Assembly: GCA_026724425.1 (NCBI GenBank)
Contig: JAIUCV010000400.1
Span: 372,001 to 436,000 of the forward strand
DNA from: Erythrophleum ivorense
Lineage: Eukaryota; Streptophyta; Magnoliopsida; Fabales; Fabaceae
Length of the DNA: 64,000 nt
Reading direction: 5' to 3'
Positions within the stretch are counted from its first letter, which is position 1; every line of letters starts with the position of its first letter. The notes below the pieces were generated by a model that made no database searches, was not told where the DNA came from, and saw nothing but the letters and a program-made list of their open reading frames with translations. Below, one piece after another: positions 48,058-60,357 of this stretch. A program made the position numbers and the translations under genes.

Positions 48058-48760
48058 TTAGGCATCATATTTTCTTTTAAGTAAGTAAACCCAAATGAAT
48101 TTAGAATAAGTATAAGGAAATACCATGTAATAGTTATAGCCACTTATAGATAAAGTTGGAGAGGATCCCCACAAATTAGAATAGGCAAGTTTTAAAGGTT
48201 TAAGATATCTAGTCAAGGAATTGAAAAATGGTAGTTTATAAGATTTCCCTAAATAGCAAGTGGAACAAATTGAGGTGATTTTGTTGAATATGGACAAGTT
48301 ACAAGTTCGTAACACTTTATTGACTTTAAAAGGTAAGGGGTGGCTCAACCTATTGTAACATAAAGTATATGATCAATTAATACTTTCAAGTATATGACTC
48401 ATTTGCATTACAATTGGATTGCACTGTAGAATTTCAAATAAGAGTAGAAATAGAATTACATAAAAGTGTTTTAGTAGCAACACCTTTGGTGAGTTATGGG
48501 TGAGTTTGAAATCATCAAAGATATATAACCCATTCCTAACACTGCCTTAAAGAAGAATTTTTTCTGTAACATGTGATTTGACAAAACAATTGTTATTAGG
48601 GAACTCGAAGAAAATTGGTTGTGTTTAGCAAATTTTGAGACACCTAATAAATTTTTGTTAATTGAGGGAACATGAAGTATACGATTCAATGAAAGGGTAG
48701 AATGATTGAAAGAATACTGCAATTGAAAAGAACTAGCAAGCTCAATTTTCAAACATATGC
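48058..48760 (-). pseudogene. Copia protease/integrase relic
   Basis: Minus-strand fragments: 48752-48560 with L-H-V-P-S-I-N-K-N-L-L-G-V-S-K-F-A (the block after the Copia protease). Then 48348-48060 with C-S-T-C-Y-L-G-K-S-Y-K-L-P-F (end of the integrase zinc finger) and a degraded integrase core W-G-S-S-P-T, then Y-Y-M-V-F. Frames are broken by stops. Confidence 0.75.
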
Positions 48761-49080
48761 TATCACAAATGTAGACCTTGTCTTGTTTGTGATGCTAGAT
48801 TGCTTTAATAAGGTGTGATGTGATAAGTAGCACTTGAATCTAAGTACCAAGTTTGATCAAATAAGATCTATGATGAAGCTAACTTTGTAGTCTTTTTGCT
48901 TGATGAGTTGCTTGCTTGTATTGTGTTTTAAGTTTGGATAAGATTAACATAAAATTAATTGAATCTGTAATAACATTTTTAAAGTTAGCATTAAAGCCTA
49001 GTATTGTTGCTCTACATTTGCCTGCCTCCAATATTCCTGCCTCTTTCAAATTCCTTTATGAATTTTTGTTTTTTTACATT

Positions 49081-49440
49081 TTAAATTTTACTAAAGGTTT
49101 GTGTAGTAGTGTTCTGTTGTTGATGATTGTTTTTCTCATTGCCATCTTTCAATAAACTAGCTTGGGCCATGTTGACTATGAGGCTTTCAAGATCATTCTT
49201 ATGGCCATTTAATCTTTCTTTTTGAAACATTAATAGAGACTTAATTTTATTAGTTAAACGGGGTTTAACTCTTGAGATGATAAATGTTATAAGCCCATCA
49301 TAATCCTCAAAGAGTCCATAAAAAATTGACTCAACATGTTTAATCATAACTAAAGCATCCACAAAAGCTAAATAATCAACTAATTTCTTAATCTTTAATA
49401 GATATTCAATGGTAGGCATATTACCTTTCTTTAATATCCA
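49081..49440 (-). pseudogene. Copia gag relic
   Basis: The minus-strand frame has Y-L-L-K-I-K-K-L-V-D-Y-L-A, followed by a helical Gag (UBN2-like) segment and a Gln/Asn-rich end. Its position between the primer-binding site and the protease relic fits gag. It starts inside the domain, so it is truncated. Confidence 0.65.
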
Positions 49441-51503
49441 AAGTTGAGTTTTAAATTACCTGATCTTTGCTCTCCTTTGTAAAGCAAGGAACATCTTAAG
49501 CTTCACTTAAATCTAGTATGAATAATCATAACTTACCATCCTATTCATCATGCTTTATGACTTCAATGCTAGTAATTGTGAAAGCAACAATTGACCTTAC
49601 TATTCTCACTTGATGTAATTCTCATTGAGTTTCTTAGTTAGTTTGTCTTTTGTATAGTTGAAACTTGTAAGTGCAAATCTTGCACCAAGAATCCCTTAAT
49701 GGTGGTGATTACTTGATGTCGCTAGGGAAGATAATTGTGACTGTCCAGTATAATAGCTATCAAATAAGAAAAGACTTGAGTTATGAATTTGATTAAATTA
49801 ACATTCATAGCTTAAGCTTGCTGAGATACATTCTCTATTAGTGATAGCAATAGCTCTAATACCATTTAAGCAACTAGATCTAAAGAAAGAAGAGGTTGAA
49901 AGATAGTTTATCATTCATTTTGAGTGTTTAGTATAATAGGCATATGTAGAAAGATGGACTAACTGTTAGCAATAACTAATTTTAACATCTATAACTTACT
50001 TATATCCTTTGTTTAACAAAATACATTCTCTTGAACATTCTTTTCATCTATATGTACATGTTTCATTTTTTGTTAGTGTATTACGTGACTTTTTTTAATT
50101 TTAATTTATGCACTCTATACAAGTTTAGTGTTTGATAAGACTTACCATTGTTTTAAACTTTTTTAATAATTAGACATTTTAATATAATAATTGTTGTGAT
50201 ATTATAAAAGTAATTTTTTGATTATAAATTTTCAATTAATAAAAACTTCAAAGTTTTATAATGGAATAATTAGTATTCACACTATAATTTTTTTATTATT
50301 ATTATTCAATGATGATGAATTTTTCAATATATTCTTAAAGGTAACTATACCAATGTAGTCACTATGTGACATATTAAAAAAAATATGTAGTGATGACATG
50401 TCAAAATATAATGATTGCATGCAAACTTGAAATAATTTATTATACTTACATCTTGAAATGATTATTTTAAATTGACATTCAATCAACATATTTTGACATA
50501 TCATTATCATGCATTTTTTCTCTTAATATGTCACATAATGATTATGCCAATGCAATCTCTTTTGGAAATGCATAACAAAAATTTACTTTTAAGGATATTT
50601 TGAAAATGCGATGCTTATCCCATTACACCCTTGTCCTATTAGCATATTAGAGTCTCACCTTATTTGACATAAACTAAAATGCATTTGTGATGAAGTGGTT
50701 GGTGAGTCATAATTCAATTAAAAGCTCTTATGTTTTGCTAACCAAAGGATAGCAGTAAGTAGGATTTGTAGCAATTGTGAATGAGTTGAAGCAACAGAAT
50801 GAGATTGAAAGTGTATTTATTTACGCTTATAATGACCATTCTCTTTACACTTGAGGCTATATTGTTGAATTTGATCCTTTCTAAGATTGACCATCATGTA
50901 AGCCATTCTCTTTTCTTCCTTTTAATATATTTCTACTTTTAGATTTTAGAGCATTCTTGTCTTCAATTAGGGATTTCTTGCCATAAATCTGCTGATATCA
51001 CCACCTACTACCATTCATCTTCTATTAGTTTTCTCCTTTAGAATGCACCATTTTCATTTACTACCTGAGATTGCTTAATTCTAAAGACTTATATCTTCAG
51101 TTGCATGTAGGTCTTATGTGATGTTTCATGTCAATTAAGTACTAATACAATGTAATAAAAACAATAACAAGAAAACGTAATATTCATTTCTTGGTTGTAC
51201 TGATATAAGGTACGAAATCATATGTAAATGATTGTTTTCATCATAAACCTTAAATTTATGAATGCCACTTCTTTATTTCTTTTCTCTCTTCGAAACAATT
51301 ATTAAAGGTTTTCCCTGTGTCACTGACATTCATGAAGCAAATATAATAGTTATTCTTATCCCATTGTAATTTTTGAATGCAAATTCATCGTAAGATTAAA
51401 GATCCTAAGCATGGTTTCTTTAAACTAATTTTTAGAGCTTTTATTAATATTGCAATCAATCATGTTATTGAGTTCGTTCATGCATAAGAGAAATTATTAT
51501 TAA

Positions 51504-51745
51504 AGTCAAGTGCAAGTAAAAGTACAAAAAAGTTTCACATTGGATAAAATTAGATTAAATAAGGAATATATAAGTGAAAAGAACCCATAAATTTACTATC
51601 ATATAATATTGGGTCAAGATAAAACCTATTTATGTGATGGCTATGGGTGGTTCCTTACTCTTGCCATATGGTTTTAGGTCATGGGGAGGCCTAATGAAAT
51701 TTTCTCATGTTTGAAGTTTCCCAAGGTCTCTAATAGTGGTATCAA
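51504..51745 (+). repeat. Dispersed direct repeat, copy 1
   Basis: Similar (estimated three quarters or more identical by eye) to 51986-52325. It contains C-A-T-A-T-A-A-T-A-T-T-G-G-G-T, then G-C-C-A-T-A-T-G-G-T-T-T-T, and ends with TGGTATCAAAGC, which resembles a retrotransposon primer-binding site. It may be an old LTR. Confidence 0.6.
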
Positions 51746-51985
51746 AGCTAATGGTTTGATAAGAACAAGTATGGAGATGATGGCCCAAATAGATGGAAAC
51801 CCTGTTTACGTCCACTTAGAATAGATGGCTTAGTGGTTAGGCATAGTCATGTAGAAGTAAAAGGTTTAATGGTCAGGCGTGGATCTAATAGGCTCTTATG
51901 AGTAGGTTGCTATCAAAAAGAGACAAAAGGAGAGCATAACTGTTTAAGTGTATAATGAATTCATACTTGAAGGGTGACTGTTCGA

Positions 51986-52325
51986 AGTTAAGTGTGAGTA
52001 TGAGCAGGAAAAGGTCTCATATTAAATAAAATTAAACTCGAAGAGGAGTATATAAATAAATAAATAAAACTATAGACTTATTGTCATATGATATTGGGTT
52101 GAGATAAAATCTATCTATGTGATGTTACGAACCCATATAGATAGTCAATAGGGCTGATTATGATGTGTGATATCTTTGGGTTTGGAAGTGTGGTTCCTCA
52201 CTCATGCCATATAGTTTTGGGTCAATAGGTGGTATCAAGCATATTTATATACTTCCTTTTAAAAGTCTAATGGGGAAGGCTTAATAGATTTCTCCAATGT
52301 TTGAGGTTTCTCCACCTCTAACAAA
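51986..52325 (+). repeat. Dispersed direct repeat, copy 2
   Basis: Second copy of 51504-51745 with about 100 extra bases in two places, including a segment around 52115-52190. It also has a TGGTATCAAGC-like motif (52230-52240). Confidence 0.6.
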
Positions 52326-52954
52326 ATTATAGCCTATGATTTAAAAAAATATATCTTATAGATATTTTTTCTTCATATTTAAATCTCTGATATATCTTGA
52401 TAGGCATGACTTATAATTTGTTCAAACCTCTTTACCTATTAATCTTTATTTGTTTATCATCATCCTACCATTTTTTCCTTTGTGGTAGCAGATCATCAAC
52501 ATGATGTCACAAATTGTCCATATCACTACAACACTAAGGGCTTATACATGTAAAGAGATTTATATCTTCTTTAAATGTTAAAGTGCCTCTTAAATAACGA
52601 GAGATAAAGAGAAACAAAATATAATAAGTTAAAATAGAGAAAGTAAATCTTATACATACTCTCACTATTTTGATAATTTTTTCTCTTTATTTAAAAGATC
52701 CAGATTTATAAGTAGGTTTGCATGGTATATTTCTCTTTTTAAGAGGTGATTAAAAAAAGGCTGGGGTGGAGAATACTGGATAGTGAAGTTGGTGGTTGAT
52801 GAAGATGACGCGGCATCATTGTTGGGCTTACGAGGCGGCCCATATGTTAGAGGCGGAGTAGATAGGCATAGCAATTAGCAGACACCGGCGAGAGCGCTTC
52901 TATTCCTAGGGTTTTATCGCAGAAATCGGAGCGAGGACTGGTGGTTTCCTTCGA

Positions 52955-55900
52955 ATGGAAACTTCTCTGAGATATGGAGCCGATTCCAAAGCTTTAAGAA
53001 TCCACGCCAAGCAAAAGTTCCCCATAGACTCCAACACTCACTTGCAGGTTTCGCTTTCTTTTCCAATTTCATGCTCTAGTCAACTCCATTTCTTCATTCT
53101 CACTTTGATTTCTTTGTATCTCTTACTATCTCTTTCACCGATATTATTCAGAGCTGATCTCACGTGCTCAAATGCCTCAATTTTCTTCTCTCGAGCCTAA
53201 CAAAACGTATAATTTGTGTATTTTCTCTCTCTATTTCTGTGGAATTTGCACGCTTCTGGAATAAAGAAATAGAAAATTGAAAACCTAATCACGCCACGTT
53301 ACTGAAAACGCAACTGTAATCCTACTCAAAATGTTCCTTGTTAGTTACTTGTAATAGGACTGCGCGTATGGTGATTCACAATCTTGGAATTCTGTTCCTC
53401 ACCCGGTTGCTTTTGTTCTCTTTTGTCTCTCCCAGGTGCATGGAGAGCTGGATACTAAATTCGGACGTCCAACTTATTTTAGTGCCTGGATAAGACATTT
53501 ATATCCAGATGTATGTCGGAAAATCTTGGTTATATGGTTATATTAGTACCTATGACCTTTTTTTTTCATCATTCTTTTTTGTTTTTGTGAATGTTTTCTT
53601 CTTTCCATTGATACTTCTGGCAATAAATTGTAGTTATCAGCAACCCTTGGCGTAGGATTGCAATATGATAAATATGAGAAGTTATGGTATAGTGTACGTG
53701 GAAAGAAAGCATTCCCTGTGACAAATGATGGATTCTTAACCTTTAACATTAAGGGACGATCTGATGTTGATAAAGAGTTTAAAGAGGTATTTGTTTTCAT
53801 CTGGCTTTAATGTCATTTTGAGCAAAAGTACTTCATGTAATTTAATGTTGTCATGGTATTTTTAAATTAACTTGCATTACAAAGCTTCCTTAATTTGTTT
53901 GCAGAGGAAGTCCAGAGGAGCAGCTGAGTTTTCGTGGAGCATATTCAATTTTCAGAAGGACCAAGATGTTAGACTTAGAGTTGGCTACGAAGTATTTGAA
54001 CAGGTATGAGCCCTTGCCTCACTGAGTTACCAAATCAAGAGGATGCGTTCCCGGCCTATAATTTGAACTCTGAACTTCATCGTAGTCAGGGACTCTGTAG
54101 TTGCCTCCTGAGGCACAACTTCACTATGCTCAAGCCAACTGTTCTGGTGGATTATATAAATCTCAGTCTGTTTTCCTATGAAGATATTAATTAAAAAATT
54201 CATGGGAGTTCTTTTAAAAGGGAAGTTTTGGGAATTGATTAGTCTTTAACATGATAGTAGAGTCTCTTTGACCAAGTCATAGAGACTAGAGAGTTTGATC
54301 CCCTTTCTGTTGCACTTTTTCATAATTAATGGAATTTTCAGTAGAAAGAAAGGCAAGCTTGCGCCTTCTAAGGTGTCCATAGGCTCTGAGCTACCATAAT
54401 GTGGTTCCTAACTTCTTGTGGAGCTAGGGAGAAGGGAACAATTTTTTGAGGAAGGTTTCATTAGACCTTATAATGCCTAGAAAATAATTTTGGAGTGTAG
54501 TTACTTATAGTGCATAGCGCCCTTGTAGTGCTGACTGCTGAGGACTCCAAAATGTTATTTATAGTTATTTATAGTGCTGAGCTATTTGAAAATGTGGTGC
54601 ACACCTTTAAAAAATTCATAATGACTAATATATATAGAAAAGCAAACTCACATTAAGAAAAAACACATGACAACATAATAATCATCCATAAATCACATCA
54701 TTAAGTACTTAAATACATAAATCACATCAATGTTTAATAAAAGTCTTTATGGTACATTATCAAGTACTTAAAACAAATTGACTAAATGCTCTCCCAAGTT
54801 AATGGCTACTACTTAAAATTAAGCATCTTACCTGTTTACATAAAGTGCATGTAGCTTGCACTACAGAAACACCAATACAACGCATGTAGTGCGGCTATAG
54901 TGGCGCTATAGTGAACTTGCGATGCTACACTCCTAGTGTTGCACAAAGGCTGGTAGCTAAGTGCTAGATGCAATAGCTTGCACTATAACATCCTATTGAT
55001 GCCTGCTTTGAAGTGGATCAAAAGCTTTGTGAATGCCAGTTATAAAATGTCTTCAGATACCAAGTATGCCAATTTGTTGGAGTAGAACACTAAATGGAGG
55101 TTGCTGGGGGATTGTTGCGTTAAAGTTAACTGTGATGGTGCCAGGCATTTTTTTTTTTCTTTGACAGAGGTGTGTGGCGTTTGGGAAGGTTTATCATTTG
55201 CCTGGAACTTGATTTTAAAGGGGTGTTCAGGATGGTAAAGGGGCGGGTGAGAGGTAATCAATCCACAAGTCAAATCATCAAAACATTAAGGGAGTTATTG
55301 AGCAGGTCCTAAGGGGGTGGAAATTAGTCACAACTTTAGAGAAGTTAACAAGTGCATCGATTTTTTGGCAAATGCTACTTGAGCATAGTCTGGGTACAAG
55401 GATTGGAGTTCTTCACCTGCCCTTTAGCCTCTAAGTGAGGCTAAGGGGATCCCTATCACCCCGTAATTCTCCTATTCCTATGTAGTTTTTTCTTTGGGCT
55501 TCTGGCCCCATTTTGTTACTAAAAGAAAGTGTATCTGTAGGCCCCCTCCTTGCGGTGTTGGCATGTGGCATTTCCAAATGTAAGATATGATGATTGAAGC
55601 AGCCTCCTTCCTTGACTGAGAACGCACAGTATACTTAATTTAGCCTTTGCCGTCTATCAATTCATTTATTTCTCTCTACAAAAGACCGCAGTTGAGTTAC
55701 TAAAATCTTTTCCCCTCCAAAAAAAAAAAAACTTCGTCGGTTAGCAACCATTTGCATTTTGGACTCTAGAAGATGGCAGATTCTCCGAAACCGTTGATGA
55801 TTGTTTAGTCATTTTGTTGAACTATTTTGACGATTCAGTTCAATAATTTTTGGTTTTGAATTTTCGCAAGTCATTGTTTCTTCATGTTGTCTTTTTCTTA

Positions 55901-56018
55901 ATGCTGCATATTGTCTTCAAAAATGTTGTACCAGGTTCCCTATCTGCAGATCAGGGAGAATAATTGGGTTATTAATGTCGACTATAAAGGTAGGTGGAAT
56001 GTGCGATTTGATTTGTGA
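52955..56018 (+). CDS. OEP21: Chloroplast outer envelope pore protein 21
   Basis: Five exons in phase: 52955-53047, 53436-53510, 53634-53786, 53905-54003, 55935-56018. They give 167 codons plus TGA, the usual length of the family. OEP21 is a small beta-barrel, anion-selective channel in the chloroplast outer envelope. It passes phosphorylated C3 compounds and is gated by ATP and triose phosphate. Seen: the start M-E-T-S-L-R-Y-G-A-D-S-K-A-L-R-I-H-A-K; alternating strands such as F-S-A-W-I-R-H-L-Y-P and L-G-V-G-L-Q-Y-D; and the end N-N-W-V-I-N-V-D-Y-K-G-R-W-N-V-R-F-D-L. As expected, it has no cleavable transit peptide. Intron 4 is unusually long (1.93 kb) and holds no recognised gene. Confidence 0.95.
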
Positions 56019-59000
56019 AAAGGCCAGAGAGCATTTTGCCGGAATGAGGTGACTGTTGCAAACAATTATTCTTTGTCTTTTTTTATTCGATGGCTACTAC
56101 GCTGATGCTAGAATTAATCAAATTTTAAGCCTTTGGGTCTTAGTTGATTCTTACAATTCCCACCTACCCCCTTCCCAAGATTGAAATAAATAAACGGGCA
56201 TTGCTTCTTTGATATGTACTTTTGAGTGAACTGAGAATTTAATAGTAAAAATTTAAAGAATCACTCATGTATTGTTTTTGAAGTTGTCTATCTCAACGTC
56301 GTTATCTGATTGCGATGATTGATGGTTCATACATTACCGGATTTTGCTATGGAGAGGTTGGTATTCAAAGGGGTGACAACCCCAAAATTACAAGCAATTC
56401 TTGTGCCGTCTCTTGTTCTGGATAGTCTTATCCTTGCAAATGAGATTTTCACGGCTTTCACGCGTCAGTGGCCATGGTTCCCATGATTCCATCTACTCTC
56501 CTCGGCAGTTAAATAATAGTTATATTTTAAGAAAAATTATGACCTGTTATTGAATGTTATAAGGTTAAGTAACATCAAGTGGAAGAAAATTTTGATGTAC
56601 ATGGACTGAATTTTTATTGTCTCCTTTTTTTTAATTCTTAATTATATTTTTTTGTGGCAAAAAAAAAAGGTCTTATGTGTGTTTTTTTAAAAGGTAGGTC
56701 TTGATATATTCTTTGACACAAGAAACAACAATAATCAAGTTATTTTGTTAAAAAGAAATTGAAACTTGTTTTTTTTTTCTTTTTCCAAATCTTTGAAAAT
56801 TAGACTTTATGATTTTTTTTTTCAAAAATAAAATTCATAAGCGAGTATTCTGAGCAATTTGCATTTGTATGCTCTAGATATTCATGAAGAGTTTTAAGGA
56901 CTTGTTTGATTGTTGGAATAATTTTTGTGAGGATAAGAATGGGCTATGATAAAATTGAATCGTATGATTTATAATTATTTTAGCATAAAATAGAAAAAAA
57001 TGGACATTTTATTTTTTTATTATTATATTTGATTGAACAAATGATTATAATGTTTTTAAAATAAAAAAATGTTAAAATATTTATTTTCTTTAGTTTAACA
57101 TTTAAAAATGCTCATAATATGAAATGTTAAAATGTTCATTTATAATTTTTTAATTTGTGAAAAATGTTTTTTTAAAATTAGCAATAATAGAAAAGAAATA
57201 TTAAATTGTTTATTTTTAATTTTTTAATTAATGAACAGTTTTTTTAATTATCAATAATAGGAAAAAATTGTTAAATTGTTAAATTGTTATATTTTAAAAT
57301 TCGTAAAAAAAGGTTTTTGAATCATCAATAGTAAAAAATGTTAAAATATTAATTTTTTATTTTTAACCAAAAAATGATTTTGGGAAAAAATATTAAAATT
57401 ACCTACAATTTTCCAGATGCTTCATTTTTGTTGTTGTTGGTGTTTTCTCTTTTCGTTCAGTTTATCCATGGTCAAATCCTGTGCTTACTTAAACCATTTC
57501 TTAATTACCGCAAGGCCTCTGAACCAATAAGCCGGTTTCATAGTATTCACAAGTATACAGAACATAAATAAACCATTTGTTTGATATGAACATGAGTATA
57601 CCTAACACTCTAAGCTCCAGAGTTTAATAAATAAAAGAGATACAAGATAGAAAAGAAAAAAGAAAGATATGAAAAGCAGTATTTACAAAGATAAATAACA
57701 TGCATGCACCTATCTTCTGCTTCTTTTACAGAGAAATCGAGCCCTGCTTTGTTTAGCAACTTTATTTGGCATCCAATTTTTGGTGCTCCAAAACATGATC
57801 AATGAGAATCCATTTAACCGCATGCATAGCTCTATGAACTCTGACAATCAACTAACCATAGTTGGATGCCCAGTCTGCTGCAGCATCCTCTTGATCATGT
57901 CCATCCCAAACGGAGAATCTGAAGAGCTGGTCTATGGCAGTACAACATTAGAGAGATCAAAAGAAATTAGCAGAGTAGAGAAATCAACGAAACTATCATG
58001 AGTCTGATTCAAGTAATGATTCAAACGAGCATCACAAGCTATGGGGAAAATGCTGGTAGATCTGAAAGATAGTGACAGAGATAGAATAATCAATCAACAG
58101 AAAAAAAAATGGAAGTAGACCTTGGAGACGAACTCCTATTGCGTTCGCGAGGACGGGAAGCTGGATTGAGTAACCGTGGACGGTGGCCGGTCTCGATCGA
58201 CAGCGATCAGAGGGAACGTAGGGGCAATCGCGAAGTTGGAGGTGAGACAACAACGCTGCCAGGGCTCGTACAGTACAAGGAAGAAGGTGTCAACTTTAGA
58301 GAATGGGAAAGCACGATGGAAAATGTATTTGACTCGAGGAAAGCTCATCAATAATTTTTTTTTTTTTAGCATATTTGCCTTAAGGCATTTTATAATGATA
58401 CATTTCCACACTAAAAAAAAAGGATGTGTATTACCAATTTTTTTCCTTTGTCTTCACATTGTTATAAGGTTGATGTTTTTTTAAAAAATAAGTTAGATAC
58501 ATAATTATTTATAATATTTTATATGGTGGAAAAAATATATTTATTATATAACCAGTTCTATAATGAGTTAATGAAAATTCTTTAAAATGCATAATACCAA
58601 TGGTGGAGTTTATTAGCTCACTCATTTTCGTAAATTGCTGTTGATTCATTGCACTCTATAATTGTATAAGAAATATACTAATTTTTTTTTCTAATTATAG
58701 TCTACTTTAATTTTCCGAATTTTCTAATTTAAATTTAAATAAAAATTGTAATATGTAAATAGGTAGAACTTGATAACTTTTCACTATTTCTATTATTTCG
58801 CTAGTAATTACTATCCACATTAAAAAAGAAAAAGAAAAAAGTAATAAGATTCACTTCCCCTGACATTATTTATTTATTTTTCTCATTAAAAAATAAGAAA
58901 GATTTAAGTTTAGTGTTTAAATATTTGTTATCAAAATTTTTTAATAAAATTATGATATATAAAAACTTAAAAAAAATTCAATAGTATAGTATTAAATTGT

Positions 59001-59438
59001 AAAAAATATTCATGTGTGGAAAAGTCTTTCACTCAAATAATATCTCGCGAAAACTAAGTATCAAGAAGTTATAATATATATAATATCGATTCTTACTCCC
59101 TTTCTTTATCTACTTTATAGTATTAAGGACATACACATCCTTTGTTGTAACATCAGCAACAATAACGTATTATAATTTTATTAAAACATTTAAATAAATT
59201 TTTACCTAAATCTTGTTCAAAAAATTATAGCTTAAGTGAAATTGTGGTGTAAAAATTTTTAAATCAAAGTTATTACTTTTTAATTTTTACCACAATGTTT
59301 TATTCTTTTTCTATAAATAACTTGAAATAAAGATAAGAAAATGTACCTATGCTAAAATAGAAATAAGAAAAAAACAAATTGACAGGGACGTACACGCTGG
59401 TATATGTCCAGTTGTTAGTACTAAATAATTCACTTTGA

Positions 59439-59469
<31 letters not shown>

Positions 59470-59872
59470 TCTATTGTTTCTCTACATACGTATAGTAAAA
59501 GGAAAAGTGAAATGTCCAAAATTCATAGAAATAGATCAAAATCCAAGAATGTAAGTTATGGAAGAAAAGAAAAATGAGTGGTCATGGTTAATGGAACAAA
59601 TATTGAGTTGAAAGTTGGGCATCAATATCCGTTTTATTTTATTCTGATGGTTAATTATGGTTGAATGTTTCCTGAAAGATTAAAAACGAAATGGGAGAAC
59701 TGGGCGGAATGGGGTGGGAAGATAGTTTAGAGTAGAATTTTAATAGGCAATACTAGAGTAGGATAATGATGATATTGTGTGAAAGAGGGTATATGCTATA
59801 ATATAATAAAGAAAAGAAAACAGCAAAAGGGGAAGCTTAATTGTAAGACGAAGAGGTTTAAACAACGTTCAC
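56019..59872. other. Intergenic region between OEP21 and the ATL80-like pseudogene
   Basis: Mostly AT-rich. A segment at 56900-57370 has several similar A/T-rich blocks around T-T-A-A-A-A-T-A-T-T, possibly a decayed repeat. A GC-richer island (57720-58340) may hold a short minus-strand transcript (see the separate entry). A (TA)n tract is near 59445-59468. Confidence 0.5.
57848..57931 (-). CDS. Possible coding exon of an unrecognised minus-strand gene
   Basis: On the minus strand a potential acceptor C-C-A-T-A-G (57937-57932) opens a 27-codon frame. It includes F-G-M-D-M-I-K-R-M-L-Q-Q-T-G-H-P-T-M and closes with TGA. A GTTAGT donor after the A-T-G of P-T-M would allow further splicing. An upstream GC-rich stretch (58130-58360) with a possible donor at 58130 could be its leader. 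I do not recognise the protein, and an alternative frame is also open across the exon. It may not be a gene. Confidence 0.2.
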   Translation of the reverse strand, partial: TSSSDSPFGMDMIKRMLQQTGHPTMVS

Positions 59873-60357
59873 ATGACTTACCCCTGGAGATTCCTAGGCG
59901 AGCGACACTCCTCCTACGACTCAACGCCCCATTATCCATCCCTCGACTCCGATTTCATCGTTGTCCTCCCCGCCCTCCTCGCCGTCGTCCGCTGCGTTTG
60001 CTTCCGCCGCTCCTCCTCCCCCCAATAAAGCCATCAAGAAAAAGACTCTCCGCCCTCTTCCAAAGCTCACTATCACACCGGAGTCCGCAGCCACTTGCTC
60101 CGATTGCGCGATCTGCCTCAGTGAGCTCGTCGGCCGCGACGAAATCCGAGTACTTCCTCAGTGTGGGCATGGCTTCCATGTGTCCTGCATCGATAGGTGG
60201 CTGGAATCGCACTCATCCTGCCCCTCCTGCCGTCAGATTCTGGTGGTTAGTAGGTGCCACAAGTGTGGTGGCTTCCCGGGCAGCTCCAGCACGGCAGCTG
60301 AATCGGAGGGCCAGAATAAACCAGAGAGAGGACGATGTGAATAGGTTTCTACCATAG
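59873..60357 (+). pseudogene. ATL80: ATL80-like RING-H2 E3 ligase, broken by two frameshifts
   Basis: Three frames together resemble one ATL protein. From the ATG at 59873: M-T-Y-P-W-R-F-L-G, then D-S-D-F-I-V-V-L-P-A-L-L-A-V-V-R-C-V-C-F-R-R, ending at TAA (60028). The membrane span is about nine residues shorter than in ATL80. In a second frame, with no ATG of its own: K-K-K-T-L-R-P-L-P-K-L and a complete RING-H2 (C-A-I-C, then C-G-H-G-F-H-V-S-C-I-D-R-W-L, then C-P-S-C). This is followed by R-C-H-K-C-G-G. A third frame gives Q-R-E-D-D-V-N-R-F-L-P and the stop at 60357, the usual ATL80 end. ATLs are membrane-anchored E3 ligases, normally intronless. Either a pseudogene or sequence errors at C-rich runs. 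Confidence 0.8.

Larger units (their letters stand above)
45295..50010 (-). mobile_element. Degenerate Copia element, minus strand
   Basis: The left LTR (45295-45497) starts TGTAG and ends CTACA. A purine tract G-A-G-G-G-G-G-G-A read on the minus strand abuts it, so it is the 3' LTR. At the other end a primer-binding site (complement of 49853-49864, TGGTATTAGAGC) is followed by a second LTR copy, about 49865-50000. It shares the block G-A-A-A-G-A-T, then T-G-A-G-T-G-T-T, then A-G-C-A-A-T-A-A-C-T-A-A. Going left come gag, protease/integrase and RNase H relics in Copia order; most of the reverse transcriptase is missing. The ~2-kb stretch 45750-48050 is AT-rich filler, probably later insertions. 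Confidence 0.8.
50011..52954. other. Intergenic region with dispersed repeats upstream of OEP21
   Basis: AT-rich, no gene. It holds a pair of diverged direct repeats (listed separately). The last ~130 bp are GC-richer and contain a C-C-C-T-A-G-G-G-T-T-T-like stretch (AGGGTTTT, a telo-box-like element) at about 52907, typical of plant 5' leaders. Confidence 0.5.

Noticed and set aside
59779..60357. A 192-codon plus-strand ORF, Arg/Pro-rich
   Set aside because: Only its last dozen codons match the ATL80 C-terminus; the rest is an out-of-frame reading of the RING domain.
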